A stretch of DNA of 64,000 nt from Streptomyces sp. NBC_01231. GTDB taxonomy: Bacteria > Actinomycetota > Actinomycetes > Streptomycetales > Streptomycetaceae. Both the position numbers and the translations under genes were made by a program. This document shows positions 40,349 to 48,347 of the stretch, piece by piece (the first letter of the stretch is position 1; the number at the start of each line of letters is the position of its first letter). The stretch is taken from contig CP108521.1 of NCBI GenBank assembly GCA_035999765.1, positions 8,308,001 through 8,372,000 on the forward strand, written 5' to 3'. A model generated the notes under the pieces. That model was not told the DNA's origin and made no database searches. It saw only the letters and a program-made list of their open reading frames with translations.

Positions 40349-40861
40349 ATGTGGTCTGCACGCAAGCGGTGCCAGCCTGACCTCCTGGCCGAGCTCAACC
40401 TCCCACAAGTCACCAACATCCGCGATCTCTGCGACGAGGTCTCTCGCCGCACCGGACGGACGGTGGTTCTAGAGCCCCGGGAGCAGGCGCCCTCGGTATG
40501 CGGGGCATGCGCCGTCACGGAAAATACTGTCTACGTGTTCTACGACCCGCGGACCAGCCCCATGCATCAGGATCACATCATCGCCCACGAGTTCAGCCAC
40601 CTACTGCTCGGCCACCACGAAACCCGCCCGGTGTCCGCACTGGCCCCGGCCGTCATCGCCAGCGTGGACCCGGCCACCGTGCAGATGATGTTGGGACGCA
40701 CCAAGTACGACGAGGCCGAGGAACGGGAGACGGAGTCTCTCGCCTCGCTGCTCCAGAGCCGGATCATCAACCGCTGGCTGCGCAGCGATGAGTCCTCTGG
40801 TGACGCGGTTCAAGACCGGGTCACGCACACGCTGCTGCGCCGGCGGGAGGCACGGCAGTGA
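40349..40861 (+). CDS. ImmA/IrrE-type metallopeptidase
   Basis: 170 aa from ATG 40349. Residues ~20-60 form strands (IRDLCDEVSRRTGRTVVLEP, CGACAVTENTVYVFYDPRTS). The catalytic zinc motif is HEFSH at 80-84, with a further His at 89 (IIAHEFSHLLLGHHETRP). The helical C-terminus keeps the downstream Glu region (DEAEERETESLASLLQSRI). ImmA-type peptidases cleave partner XRE repressors to derepress mobile elements after DNA damage or contact with other cells. The stop overlaps the start of the MAB_1171c-type gene (GTGA). Confidence 0.8.
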   Translation: MWSARKRCQPDLLAELNLPQVTNIRDLCDEVSRRTGRTVVLEPREQAPSVCGACAVTENTVYVFYDPRTSPMHQDHIIAHEFSHLLLGHHETRPVSALAPAVIASVDPATVQMMLGRTKYDEAEERETESLASLLQSRIINRWLRSDESSGDAVQDRVTHTLLRRREARQ

Positions 40862-42036
40862 AGGATCTGCTCCACCCCATCAGCCTCCTCGTCGCCGCTC
40901 TCGGCCTCATGTGCCTCTTGCGGGATGTCCCGACACGCCGCCGAGATCCCGCCTCCACCGCGTTGGCCGCCGTCTTTCTGCTGTCAGGACTGTCGTTCCT
41001 GTTCTCCATCACGCCGATTTGGGAGTACTTCGACCGCGCGCTCGGCACCGTCAACCTGTCGGTTCCCCTGGCGCAGGGGTGCGTGGTCGCACTGCTGGCC
41101 TGCCAGCAGGTGGTCCTCACCTACTGGGGATCACCACCCGAGATCGCCCGCAGGAGGAGTCGGCTCTGGCTCGGGGTCGGCTTTGCAGTGATCGCTGGAC
41201 TGCTGGTGCTGTTCGCCCTGCTGACTCCCAGCGCGCCTCATCCGATTGACTTCACGCTGTACTACGCCCACGACGACTGGTACGCCGCGTACCTCACTCT
41301 GTATGTCACGGCCTACACCCTCGGAGAGCTGTTCCTCGCCTGCGCCTGCTGGCGCCTTGCCCGCCGCGGCACCCGCGGGTCCGTCCGCTTCGGCCTGCGG
41401 GTCGTCGCCCTTGGTGCCACCGTCACCCTCGGATACAGCGCGGTCCGCATCGGCAATGTGATCGCCGGCGCCTTCGACGTATCCCTCGCCGATTGGGAAG
41501 GCTTCGCCTGAATCTGCGGTGACGTCGGCGCCATGCTCACGCTCATCGGCTGGCTCGTTCCCACCGTCAGCGACCAGGCACAGAGCGTCCGGTACCGGAT
41601 CAAGCAGTACCGCAGCTACCACGGGCTGCGCCCCCTGTGGCTGGCCTTCTACAGCGAAGCACCCGAGATCGAGCTGCCGATCGACCGAGTTGCTCCGGCG
41701 CAGCGGCGACGTTTCCGCGGCATCGGGATCAAGCTCTATCGGCGCGCAGTCGAGATCAGGGACGGCCGGTTCGTGATCCGCCAGCACCTCGATGCCGGAG
41801 TCCGCGAGACCAGCGAAGCCCACCACCGAGCCCGAGGACTGCACGGCCAGGAGTTGTCCGCCGCAGTCACGGCCGACCAGATCCTGGCCGGAATCGCCGC
41901 GCGAGCCGAAGGCACCCGCCCGGCGCCCGAACAGCTCACCGACTTCGCCGATGCCGAACGTCAGACCAGCCGGCCGATGGACGACATCGACGCCCTCGTC
42001 GACGTCGCCCGCCAGTTTTCCCGCCACGCCGCATGA
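40858..42036 (+). pseudogene. MAB_1171c-type membrane protein, in-frame TGA
   Basis: The gene starts GTG 40858 and reads as one ~392-codon frame to 42036, but TGA at 41509-41511 interrupts it after residue 217. The first part carries six or seven membrane helices (LVAALGLMCLLRDVPTRRRD, LAAVFLLSGLSFLF, LFLACACWRLARRG); the second, in the same frame (ICGDVGAMLTLIGWLVPTVS), resumes helix and cytoplasmic domain (YRSYHGLRPLWLAFYSEAPE, IELPIDRV). The stop lies where family members are likely to have Trp (A-W-x-CGDVGA), consistent with TGG to TGA. Likely a recent pseudogene, but readthrough is not excluded. Confidence 0.75.
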
Positions 42037-42062
42037 GTCCCACACGATGAGCGAGTCTCCGC

Positions 42063-43502
42063 ATGACGACTGACCTCACCCGCCAGCCCGCGCACGTTCA
42101 ACTCCAGGCACTGAACCGTCGAGAGATCTCCAGCCGCGAACTGCTTGACCTCCACCTCGCCAAGATAGACGCCAGCCAGATCAACGCTGTCGTCACCCGC
42201 GACGACAGCGCGGCCCGAGCCGCCGCGCACGCAGCCGACGAACGCCGCGCCCGCAACGAGAGCACCGGCGTCCTCGACGGCCTTCCCCTCACGATCAAGG
42301 ACAGCTTCGAGACGGCCGGCCTCCGCACCACCAGCGGCGCCGAGGATCTCGCCGACCACGTCCCCACACGCGACGCCGACGCGGTCGCCCGGCTCCGCCA
42401 CCAGGGTGTCGTCATCATGGGCAAGACCAACACCCCGGCGTACTGCCAGGACCTGCACACCGACAACGCCCTGTTCGGGCCCACGCTCAACCCGCACGAC
42501 CCCAAGCACACCACCGGCGGCTCCTCCGGCGGCCCCGCCGCAGCAGTCGCCGCCCACCTGACCCCCGCCGACCTCGGCAGCGACCTCGCCGGCTCCCTGC
42601 GGCTCCCCGCCCACTACTGCGGCGTCTACGGCCTGCGCCCCACCCACGGACTCATCCCAGCCCGCGGCCACATCCCCCGACCGCCGGGATGGATCACCAG
42701 CAGCGACATGGTCACCCCCGGCCCCCTCGCCCGCCACCCCCGCGACCTGGACCTGCTCCTCGCCGCACTGACGACACCGACACCCGACGAGAACACCCCC
42801 TGGCGCGCCACGCTGCCCACGGCGCAGCGCCCGATCGGCCAACTCCGCGTGGCAGTGTGGGTCGACGAGGCGAGCTGCGCCGTCGACCGGAACACCGCCG
42901 ACGCTGTCGCCGCCCTCGAAGGGACACTCGCCTCCGCCGGCGCCAGTGTCCACCGCGCCGCGGGGCCGGTCGGCTTCGCCGAATCCCTCCGCCTTTTCGA
43001 GCAACTCCTCCACGCCACCACGACGGCCGCCACCGACGACGCCGCAGGCGCGGCCGAACTCGCCGCCGCCCGCGACCTGCACCCGGACGACGCGAGCCCA
43101 CGGGCCGCCATCCTCCGCCACCGCACGCAGACACACCGCGCCTGGCTTCGCGCCAACGAGGAGCGCCTCCGGCTTCAGCCGACGTGGCACCGGTTCTTCG
43201 CCAACGGCCAGTACGACGTCCTCATTACGCCCGCCGCTCCCACCGCGGCGATCCCGGCCGGGAGCCGTTCCCTCACGGTCGACGGCGCCGAACGGAGCTT
43301 CTTCGACCAGACCGGCTGGGCGAACCTCACCAGCCACGTCGGGCTGCCCAGCCTGGTCATGCCGATTGCGCACGGCGCCGACGGCCTCCCGATCGGTGTG
43401 CAGCTCGTAGGCCCGGCCTATGCGGACCGGACCTTGCTCGCGCTGGCAGAGCACCTGGCGCTCCTGCTCGAAGGGACGGCCGAGGGCGTCATCGCACCAT
43501 AG
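42063..43502 (+). CDS. Amidase signature family enzyme
   Basis: 479 aa from ATG 42063. The Ser-cisSer-Lys triad can be placed: Lys79 (LPLTIKDSFETAG), the GGSSGG loop at 152-157, and Ser178 (SDLAGSLRLPA). The signature THGLIPARG and the C-terminal GLPIGVQLVGPAYADRTLLA complete the family pattern at normal length. It would hydrolyse an amide or related bond; the substrate is unknown. It follows the MAB_1171c-type gene and XRE/ImmA pair, a gene order often conserved in Streptomyces islands. Its end overlaps the end of the opposing P-loop gene by 14 nt. Confidence 0.85.
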   Translation: MTTDLTRQPAHVQLQALNRREISSRELLDLHLAKIDASQINAVVTRDDSAARAAAHAADERRARNESTGVLDGLPLTIKDSFETAGLRTTSGAEDLADHVPTRDADAVARLRHQGVVIMGKTNTPAYCQDLHTDNALFGPTLNPHDPKHTTGGSSGGPAAAVAAHLTPADLGSDLAGSLRLPAHYCGVYGLRPTHGLIPARGHIPRPPGWITSSDMVTPGPLARHPRDLDLLLAALTTPTPDENTPWRATLPTAQRPIGQLRVAVWVDEASCAVDRNTADAVAALEGTLASAGASVHRAAGPVGFAESLRLFEQLLHATTTAATDDAAGAAELAAARDLHPDDASPRAAILRHRTQTHRAWLRANEERLRLQPTWHRFFANGQYDVLITPAAPTAAIPAGSRSLTVDGAERSFFDQTGWANLTSHVGLPSLVMPIAHGADGLPIGVQLVGPAYADRTLLALAEHLALLLEGTAEGVIAP

Positions 43503-44004
43503 AGCGGATGACCTCTACGTCACCGTTGTAGGTGACTGCGCCTTCAACGTCGGCAGGCGGTTCGAACCGGGAGAAGAAGTCGTCCAAGGCTTCGGGAGTC
43601 ACGGTCAGCGCATTGGCATCTCGGCGCTGGTTGCGTGTGGCGAGGCGCTGCAGGAGGGCCTCCTTGGACGCCGGCAGGTAGACGAGCAGTGGGCGTCCTC
43701 CCGCGGCCCGGACGGTCTTCTTCCACTCGTCGCGATCGGAACGACGCCAGAGGCCGTGGTCGAGGACGACGGAACGGCCGGCGCGCAGCAGCTCCGTAAG
43801 TCGTGCTCGTACGGTCTCGACCGCGGGGGCCTCGCGCTCGAAATATTCGTGCTCGGGGTAGTCGACGCCGTACCGGCCGTGGAGGCGGTGAACCTCCTCG
43901 TCAACGCTGAGACGGACAACGCCCCTCGCCGAGAGGGCCTGTGCAAGGTGCGTCTTGCCGGAGCCGGTGATCCCGATGAGCAGGACGGCGGTCGACTCGC
44001 TCAC
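43489..44004 (-). CDS. P-loop AAA/kinase-type NTPase
   Basis: 171 aa. Walker A is LLIGITGSGKTHLAQALSAR near residue 8. A DxE-like motif follows (RLSVDEEVHRLHGRYG), then VVLDHGLWRRSDRDEWKKTV as the Walker B/lid region, and VYLPASKEALLQRLATRNQR as the lid Arg. The order (GxxGSGK, DHxxW, R-rich lid) matches small kinases of the zeta-toxin/gluconokinase type. It could phosphorylate a small molecule or antibiotic. It is convergent with the amidase and downstream of the truncated radical SAM gene on the same strand. Confidence 0.7.
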   Translation of the reverse strand: MSESTAVLLIGITGSGKTHLAQALSARGVVRLSVDEEVHRLHGRYGVDYPEHEYFEREAPAVETVRARLTELLRAGRSVVLDHGLWRRSDRDEWKKTVRAAGGRPLLVYLPASKEALLQRLATRNQRRDANALTVTPEALDDFFSRFEPPADVEGAVTYNGDVEVIRSMVR

Positions 44005-44149
44005 GATGTCGTGCTCCCTCGTGGTGCTCGTACCGGTGGGGGCGCTGGGGCGTACCCCCTGGCTCTAGCGGCAGTGTGCAACAGACGGGCCGGACTGCCA
44101 CCACGAGCGCATAGGGGCTGCTCCGCTGCCCTTGGCGAGGGATCCGTCC

Positions 44150-44725
44150 GGGTGGCGGTCGGGCGACGGCCGCCTCCTCCCGCTCGAAACAGCCGGTGGA
44201 GACGGTGACCTGGGTCAGCTCGGCCGGGCTGCGGCGGGGGAGTTGCTCACCGAGGGCGCGCAGCAGGGCGTCGAGCCCCTGGTCTTCCTGCATCCTCGGA
44301 TCGGCGGCGCCCAGGGTGTTCGGGCACCAGCCGCACCTGACGCACCGGCTGCGGGCGTTGGGGTTGAGGGTCGCGGTGCGGCCGTCGTTGCGGAAGTACC
44401 ATCCGACCGCCTCGTCGGCGTCGATTCGCTCGACCACCTCGCCGTACAGCGACAGCTCGTCGCCCCGGAGCCGGAAGGGGCTGGCCGGCTGGTTCAGCGG
44501 GACGATGATCTGCCAGGGGGCATCGGGGCGGTGCACGAAGTGAAGGTTGACCCGGGCCCGGTGACGGTCCTGGTCGGAGCTGATCCCGTACAGGTTGACG
44601 GCGATCAGCAGCACGTCCTCGACGGGGACTCCGTGGCGCAAGGCTGCCTGCTCCAGATGATGCAGGCGGTCGGTGCCGACGGCGCCGTCCGAGGATATGG
44701 ACCGGCGCATGGAGAGATGCGGCAT
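44150..44725 (-). pseudogene. Radical SAM enzyme, C-terminally truncated
   Basis: From ATG 44725 (TTGGAG upstream) the frame encodes a ~125-residue N-terminal domain, then the cluster motif SRCVRCGWCPNTLGAADPRM (Cys spacing CxxCxxC) and ELTQVTVSTGCFEREEAAV, the strand-2 region of a radical SAM barrel. After that the reading becomes Arg/Pro-rich with no family similarity and would run into the next gene. About two thirds of the barrel is missing. The gene was probably intact upstream of the P-loop gene before a deletion or frameshift near 44165. Confidence 0.6.
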
Positions 44726-44913
44726 GGAGGACTCCAACTTGAGTTTTAAGCGGCGGGGTGTTGCAACCGGGGGCGCGGCACCTACCTCGTGTCGCGGGAG
44801 GGCATAGGTGTCGGCTGTTGTGCCAATGCGCCGCCTACAGCCGACTTAATTCTCGCTGGATTTTAGCTCTGGGCACCACGCAGTCCGGAAATGCGTCGTT
44901 CTCGACTCGGGCA

Positions 44914-44919
44914 TATAAT
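44914..44919 (+). promoter_or_regulatory. Consensus TATAAT -10 box before low-GC gene
   Basis: TATAAT is an exact sigma-70/HrdB -10 hexamer in GGCATATAATTG, 55 nt before ATG 44974. The -35 region at 17-nt spacing (ATGCGT) is weak. Unusual in this GC-rich window. Confidence 0.5.
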
Positions 44920-44973
44920 TGCAAGAGATGGCAAATTGCAGCGCGACCGAGCGCACCTCTCGAGGGGTCAGAA

Positions 44974-46308
44974 ATGGCTGTGATTTCTCCAAGTCACGTC
45001 CTTTGGTCGGGGTCAGAGACTTGGCGGCTCATTTGTCAATCGAGTGCACCCTATTCATGGGTGCCGCTTGCTAGTGCAGCAGGCGTGGTTTTGGGCGCCA
45101 TCATTGCAGCGGTCGTTAGCTTTCTCACCGCTCGATATAATCAGGAGCGACAGCGCATTCTTTTCGAGACGACCATCAGTCACGAAGAGAGGCGCTTCTT
45201 CAATGAACGATTCTCTACGGCCTCCTCCCAGCTAGGTAACGAACAAGCTGCCGTTCGCCTAGCTGGCGTTCATGCAATGGCAGGACTTGCAGATGACTGG
45301 GAGGAGCAACGCCAGACCTGCATTGAGGTTCTCTGCGCATACCTCCGAATCCCTTACGCGCCTAAGCCGGATACTGATACACCCCTTTTTGAGCGACTGG
45401 AATGGCAACAGAATCGCGAAGTCCGACGCACGATCGTGCGAGTCATTAGGGGCCGTCTAACAGAAGAGGCCTCAATCTCATGGCAAGGCCATAGTTTTGA
45501 TTTCAGCGGTGGCCTTTTTGACGGAGTGGACCTGTCCGGGATTTCTGTCTTCAGTGGCACCCAGCTAACCTTCCGAGGGGCCACCTTCTACTCCGGAGCA
45601 CTTGACTGTCGTCGCATGCGACTTGACGGCGGAGGTGTCAGTTTCGCTGGATGTCGGATCGGGAACGGAACAAAGACGGCATTCTCTCATTCGCAATTTA
45701 TTGATGGCGTGCTGGACTTTTCAAGGATGGAGTGCCATTCGAGGCTTGACTTTGAAGGAGTCAAGCTCTCGCAGTGTGTCATCGACTTCAGGAATGCAAG
45801 GTTCGAAACCTGTGAAGTGACCTTCGTGGAAGCAGAGCTTCTGGGCGGGGAGATCGATTTTAGCCACAGTAAGGTCCCGAACGCTCGTTTTAGATTTCAT
45901 CGCGTCAAGCTTGCTGGTGCGGCGCTCTCTTTCGACGGAGTGAGCTTCTCATACGTGGAACTCCAATTTCACCGGATGGAATTTCTGTCTGGCTTGATAA
46001 CTTTTCGGTGTGCACAACTGGATGATGGGTGCGCAGTCTTCTCAGGGGGCTTTATTGGCGGGCGAATAGATTTCGGATACGCTGAGTTTGTGGGGGCTGA
46101 TGTGTTGTTCATGGGTGACTCCTGTGTTGGAACAGAGGTTGATATGCACACTTCCTTCATGAAGGGGGGGGAATTTACTCGGGAGAGGGTGAAGCCGGGT
46201 GTTCGGAGTTATGGTCAAGAGGAGTTCCAAGGGCGTCCTCCTAGGTTTCAATTCGAGGGACCGACGACAGGAATTCTGCTCCCTGAAGGGTTTAATAAAG
46301 CGCCATAG
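44974..46308 (+). CDS. Membrane protein with pentapeptide-like beta-helix, low GC
   Basis: 444 aa from ATG 44974 (GAGGGG upstream; open frame to 44758). One membrane helix (LASAAGVVLGAIIAAVVSFL) near residues 30-50, then a coiled segment (FNERFSTASSQLGNEQAAVR, LAGVHAMAGLADDWEEQRQT) typical of bacterial pentapeptide membrane proteins. The rest is a right-handed beta-helix: repeated A(D/N)LxF-like units such as FSGGLFDGVDLSG, TFRGATFYSGALDC and GEIDFSHSKVPNARF. Codon use is markedly AT-richer than all neighbours (ATT, TTT, GAA frequent), a sign of recent transfer. Function unknown. Confidence 0.75.
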   Translation: MAVISPSHVLWSGSETWRLICQSSAPYSWVPLASAAGVVLGAIIAAVVSFLTARYNQERQRILFETTISHEERRFFNERFSTASSQLGNEQAAVRLAGVHAMAGLADDWEEQRQTCIEVLCAYLRIPYAPKPDTDTPLFERLEWQQNREVRRTIVRVIRGRLTEEASISWQGHSFDFSGGLFDGVDLSGISVFSGTQLTFRGATFYSGALDCRRMRLDGGGVSFAGCRIGNGTKTAFSHSQFIDGVLDFSRMECHSRLDFEGVKLSQCVIDFRNARFETCEVTFVEAELLGGEIDFSHSKVPNARFRFHRVKLAGAALSFDGVSFSYVELQFHRMEFLSGLITFRCAQLDDGCAVFSGGFIGGRIDFGYAEFVGADVLFMGDSCVGTEVDMHTSFMKGGEFTRERVKPGVRSYGQEEFQGRPPRFQFEGPTTGILLPEGFNKAP

Positions 46309-46373
46309 TTGTTATTCGAGCGTGCGCGGTCTGGGGTCGGCGGGACGCCGGCCAGGGCGGAGACAGGAACGCA

Positions 46374-46394
46374 GGCCCGGCCGGGGACCGGGCC
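46374..46394 (+). terminator. GC-rich stem-loop after the low-GC gene
   Basis: GGCCCGG (46374-46380) pairs with CCGGGCC (46388-46394) around CCGGGGA, 66 nt after the stop of the pentapeptide-like gene. The rest of the 308-nt gap (46309-46616) shows nothing else recognisable. Confidence 0.4.
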
Positions 46395-46616
46395 GGGGGC
46401 GGCGAGCGGATGGGGAGCCACCCTGATGCAGCAGGGAAACTCTTACCGGGCCAGGCTGGGATGGTGCCTGGCCTGGATCAGTTCACGCTTGCTTTAGAGG
46501 TCTGGGCATGCTGGTCAGAAAGTCATGACTGCCGTTCCGGCTGACCTGTGCGTCTGACCCGGCAGCGTCAGGGGCGAATCCGGCCAGGAGGCGCTCGCCG
46601 TTCGACTCTCCAGGCA

Positions 46617-47483
46617 CTAGCGAGTTAGTTCGGAGAAGTCGAGGCGGGCGAAGGCGCGCGGCGCCATCAGCTCCTGCCAGGTGGCGAGGTCGTGGACGGC
46701 CCACATGTCGTGCTCTGCGGGATCGAGGCGGATTTGGCCGAGCTGGTCGGCGGTCAGCTGGCCTCCGTCGAAGATGAGCCCCACCTTGTTCAGCGGCAGG
46801 CGCGGCCCGGCGTGCAGGAAGTGCGTCAGGAGCAGCTTCGGCGTTTTCAGACCAAGTTCGAGGCCCGTCTCCTCGACCGCCTCGCGCCGTGCGGTCTGTA
46901 GCGGGTCCTCGCCTGCGGCGTCCAGGTTGCCGCCCGGGAACTGCCAGAGTCTCGAGCCGTAGACCGAGCGGAGCTGGATCGGCCGGTCGTGTTCGTCGCG
47001 GATGTACAGGCAGCCGTACACCGTGTGGTGGGGGACGGTCTGCGCGTACTGCGTGGGCGTCATCGGCATGGGGCGGCCGGGCCGGGAAGGGCGGTGGTCG
47101 AATGCGAGGGCGAGAACGCCGAGCGCTTCCTTGGCCGGCGGGTAGATGCTGCGGAGGTTGGCGAGCAGCTCTCCGGGCGGCCCGTCCGGGTCGATGCGCA
47201 TGGTGTCCTCCGAGCTGAGCAGATCCTCGAAGGAGGGGTATGGGGTGATCCGCTGCACGATGATGTCGAGTTCCCGCCCGGTGTCCCGGTCGTGGAAGAC
47301 GACCGTGTCGCCGACTGCGACGGCGCGCTTCTGCGAGGTGGCCACTCTCACTTCGATCGTCTTCCGGCCTGCTTCCACTTGGCGGTAGTACCGCCCGAGC
47401 AGGTGCATGTGGTGCTCTTGTGTTTCACCTCCGGTCGCCGGACTCGGGACGGTTGGGATCGCCTGCTGGGTGTCGTCAGGCAC
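46617..47483 (-). CDS. ASCH-domain/Nudix hydrolase fusion
   Basis: 288 aa from GTG 47483. The first ~125 residues carry the ASCH fold: MHLLGRYYRQVEAGRKTIEV, VGDTVVFHDRDTGRELDIIV, LLSSEDTMRIDPDG, typical of RNA/nucleotide-binding ASCH/PUA-like proteins. The C-terminal Nudix domain has WQFPGGNLDAAGEDPLQTAR with REAVEETGLELGLKTP, close to Gx5Ex7REUxEExGU. An ASCH-Nudix fusion suggests action on modified nucleotides or nucleotide-linked metabolites. It follows the kinase relic with an 8-nt overlap and ends the leftward series. Confidence 0.8.
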   Translation of the reverse strand: MPDDTQQAIPTVPSPATGGETQEHHMHLLGRYYRQVEAGRKTIEVRVATSQKRAVAVGDTVVFHDRDTGRELDIIVQRITPYPSFEDLLSSEDTMRIDPDGPPGELLANLRSIYPPAKEALGVLALAFDHRPSRPGRPMPMTPTQYAQTVPHHTVYGCLYIRDEHDRPIQLRSVYGSRLWQFPGGNLDAAGEDPLQTARREAVEETGLELGLKTPKLLLTHFLHAGPRLPLNKVGLIFDGGQLTADQLGQIRLDPAEHDMWAVHDLATWQELMAPRAFARLDFSELTR

Positions 47484-48347
47484 GCGTGCCTCCGTTGGAT
47501 GTGGTCCGTCCGTTGCGGTCTTGGGATCGCAGGCGCGCCAGGGTGCGGTGGCCGCGCTCTTGTGTTTCGGCGTCGGCGTGGGTGGCGCCGTACTGGATTC
47601 CGGAGAGGGCGTCGAGCGTGGAGTCGACGACGAAGCGTTCTTCTTCGGCTGGGGTGAGTGCGCGGCCGTAGCCGGACATGAAGGCGTCGTGGAGGCGCGG
47701 CTGGGTGGCCCAGGCGTCCGAGAGGCGGACCAGGTCGCGGATGGCCGGGCCGGGCTCGCTGCGTTCGAAGTCGATCACTGCGAGGCTGTCGTTGTCGTCC
47801 AGCAGCAGATTGCGCAGCTGGAAGTCTCCGTGTGTCTGCACGCGGTCCAGGAGCGGAACCTCCTTGGCGCGCGCCACGATCTGGCGGATGAACTCCTCTT
47901 CCCCCGGGTGCAGATTGGGGCGGGCTGCTTCCAGGTGCCGCTCGGCCTTCGCGAGAGCAGGCACTCCTTCATCCGCGAGGAGCGGTACTGCGCTGCGGTG
48001 AATCGCCGCGGCCAGGGCGCCGATCTGGTGGAAGAAAAGCTGTTGGTGCTCGGGCGGGTGTGCGATGCCGTGCAGGGTCGGGCCGGGCACCGCGGTGATG
48101 ACGACGCTGTTCCGAGGCCGGGGACCCAGCTGCGGTACGCGTCCACCTCGCGGTGGTGGAACCGCGTGTTGTGGTGGATCTTGACGTACCAGACCCCGGC
48201 CTGTGCTCCGTCGGCCCGCCATACCTGGCTGCTGTCGCGATCCCAGGAGGCGTCCGTCCAGGAGGTGATGCGCCCCACCGCCTGCTCGGCGAGCTGTCGC
48301 ACTTCCTCGGGCGGGACGTCCGGGGGCGTCGGCGTGGCCGTGCTCAT
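47476..48347 (-). pseudogene. Aminoglycoside-phosphotransferase-type kinase, frameshifted
   Basis: The natural start is ATG 48347, overlapping the stop of the triple-Nudix gene (ATGA). The first part (VRQLAEQAVGRITSWTDASW, WYVKIHHNTRFHHREVDAYR) gives the N-lobe with the ATP-binding Lys, up to VPGLG near 48120. The C-lobe, with QTHGDFQLRNLLLDDND (catalytic Asp) and LAVIDFERSEPG (DFE magnesium loop), is in the -1 frame. One missing base between GLG and NSVVITAVPG explains the break. The gene is probably inactive unless a frameshift rescues it. Confidence 0.7.
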
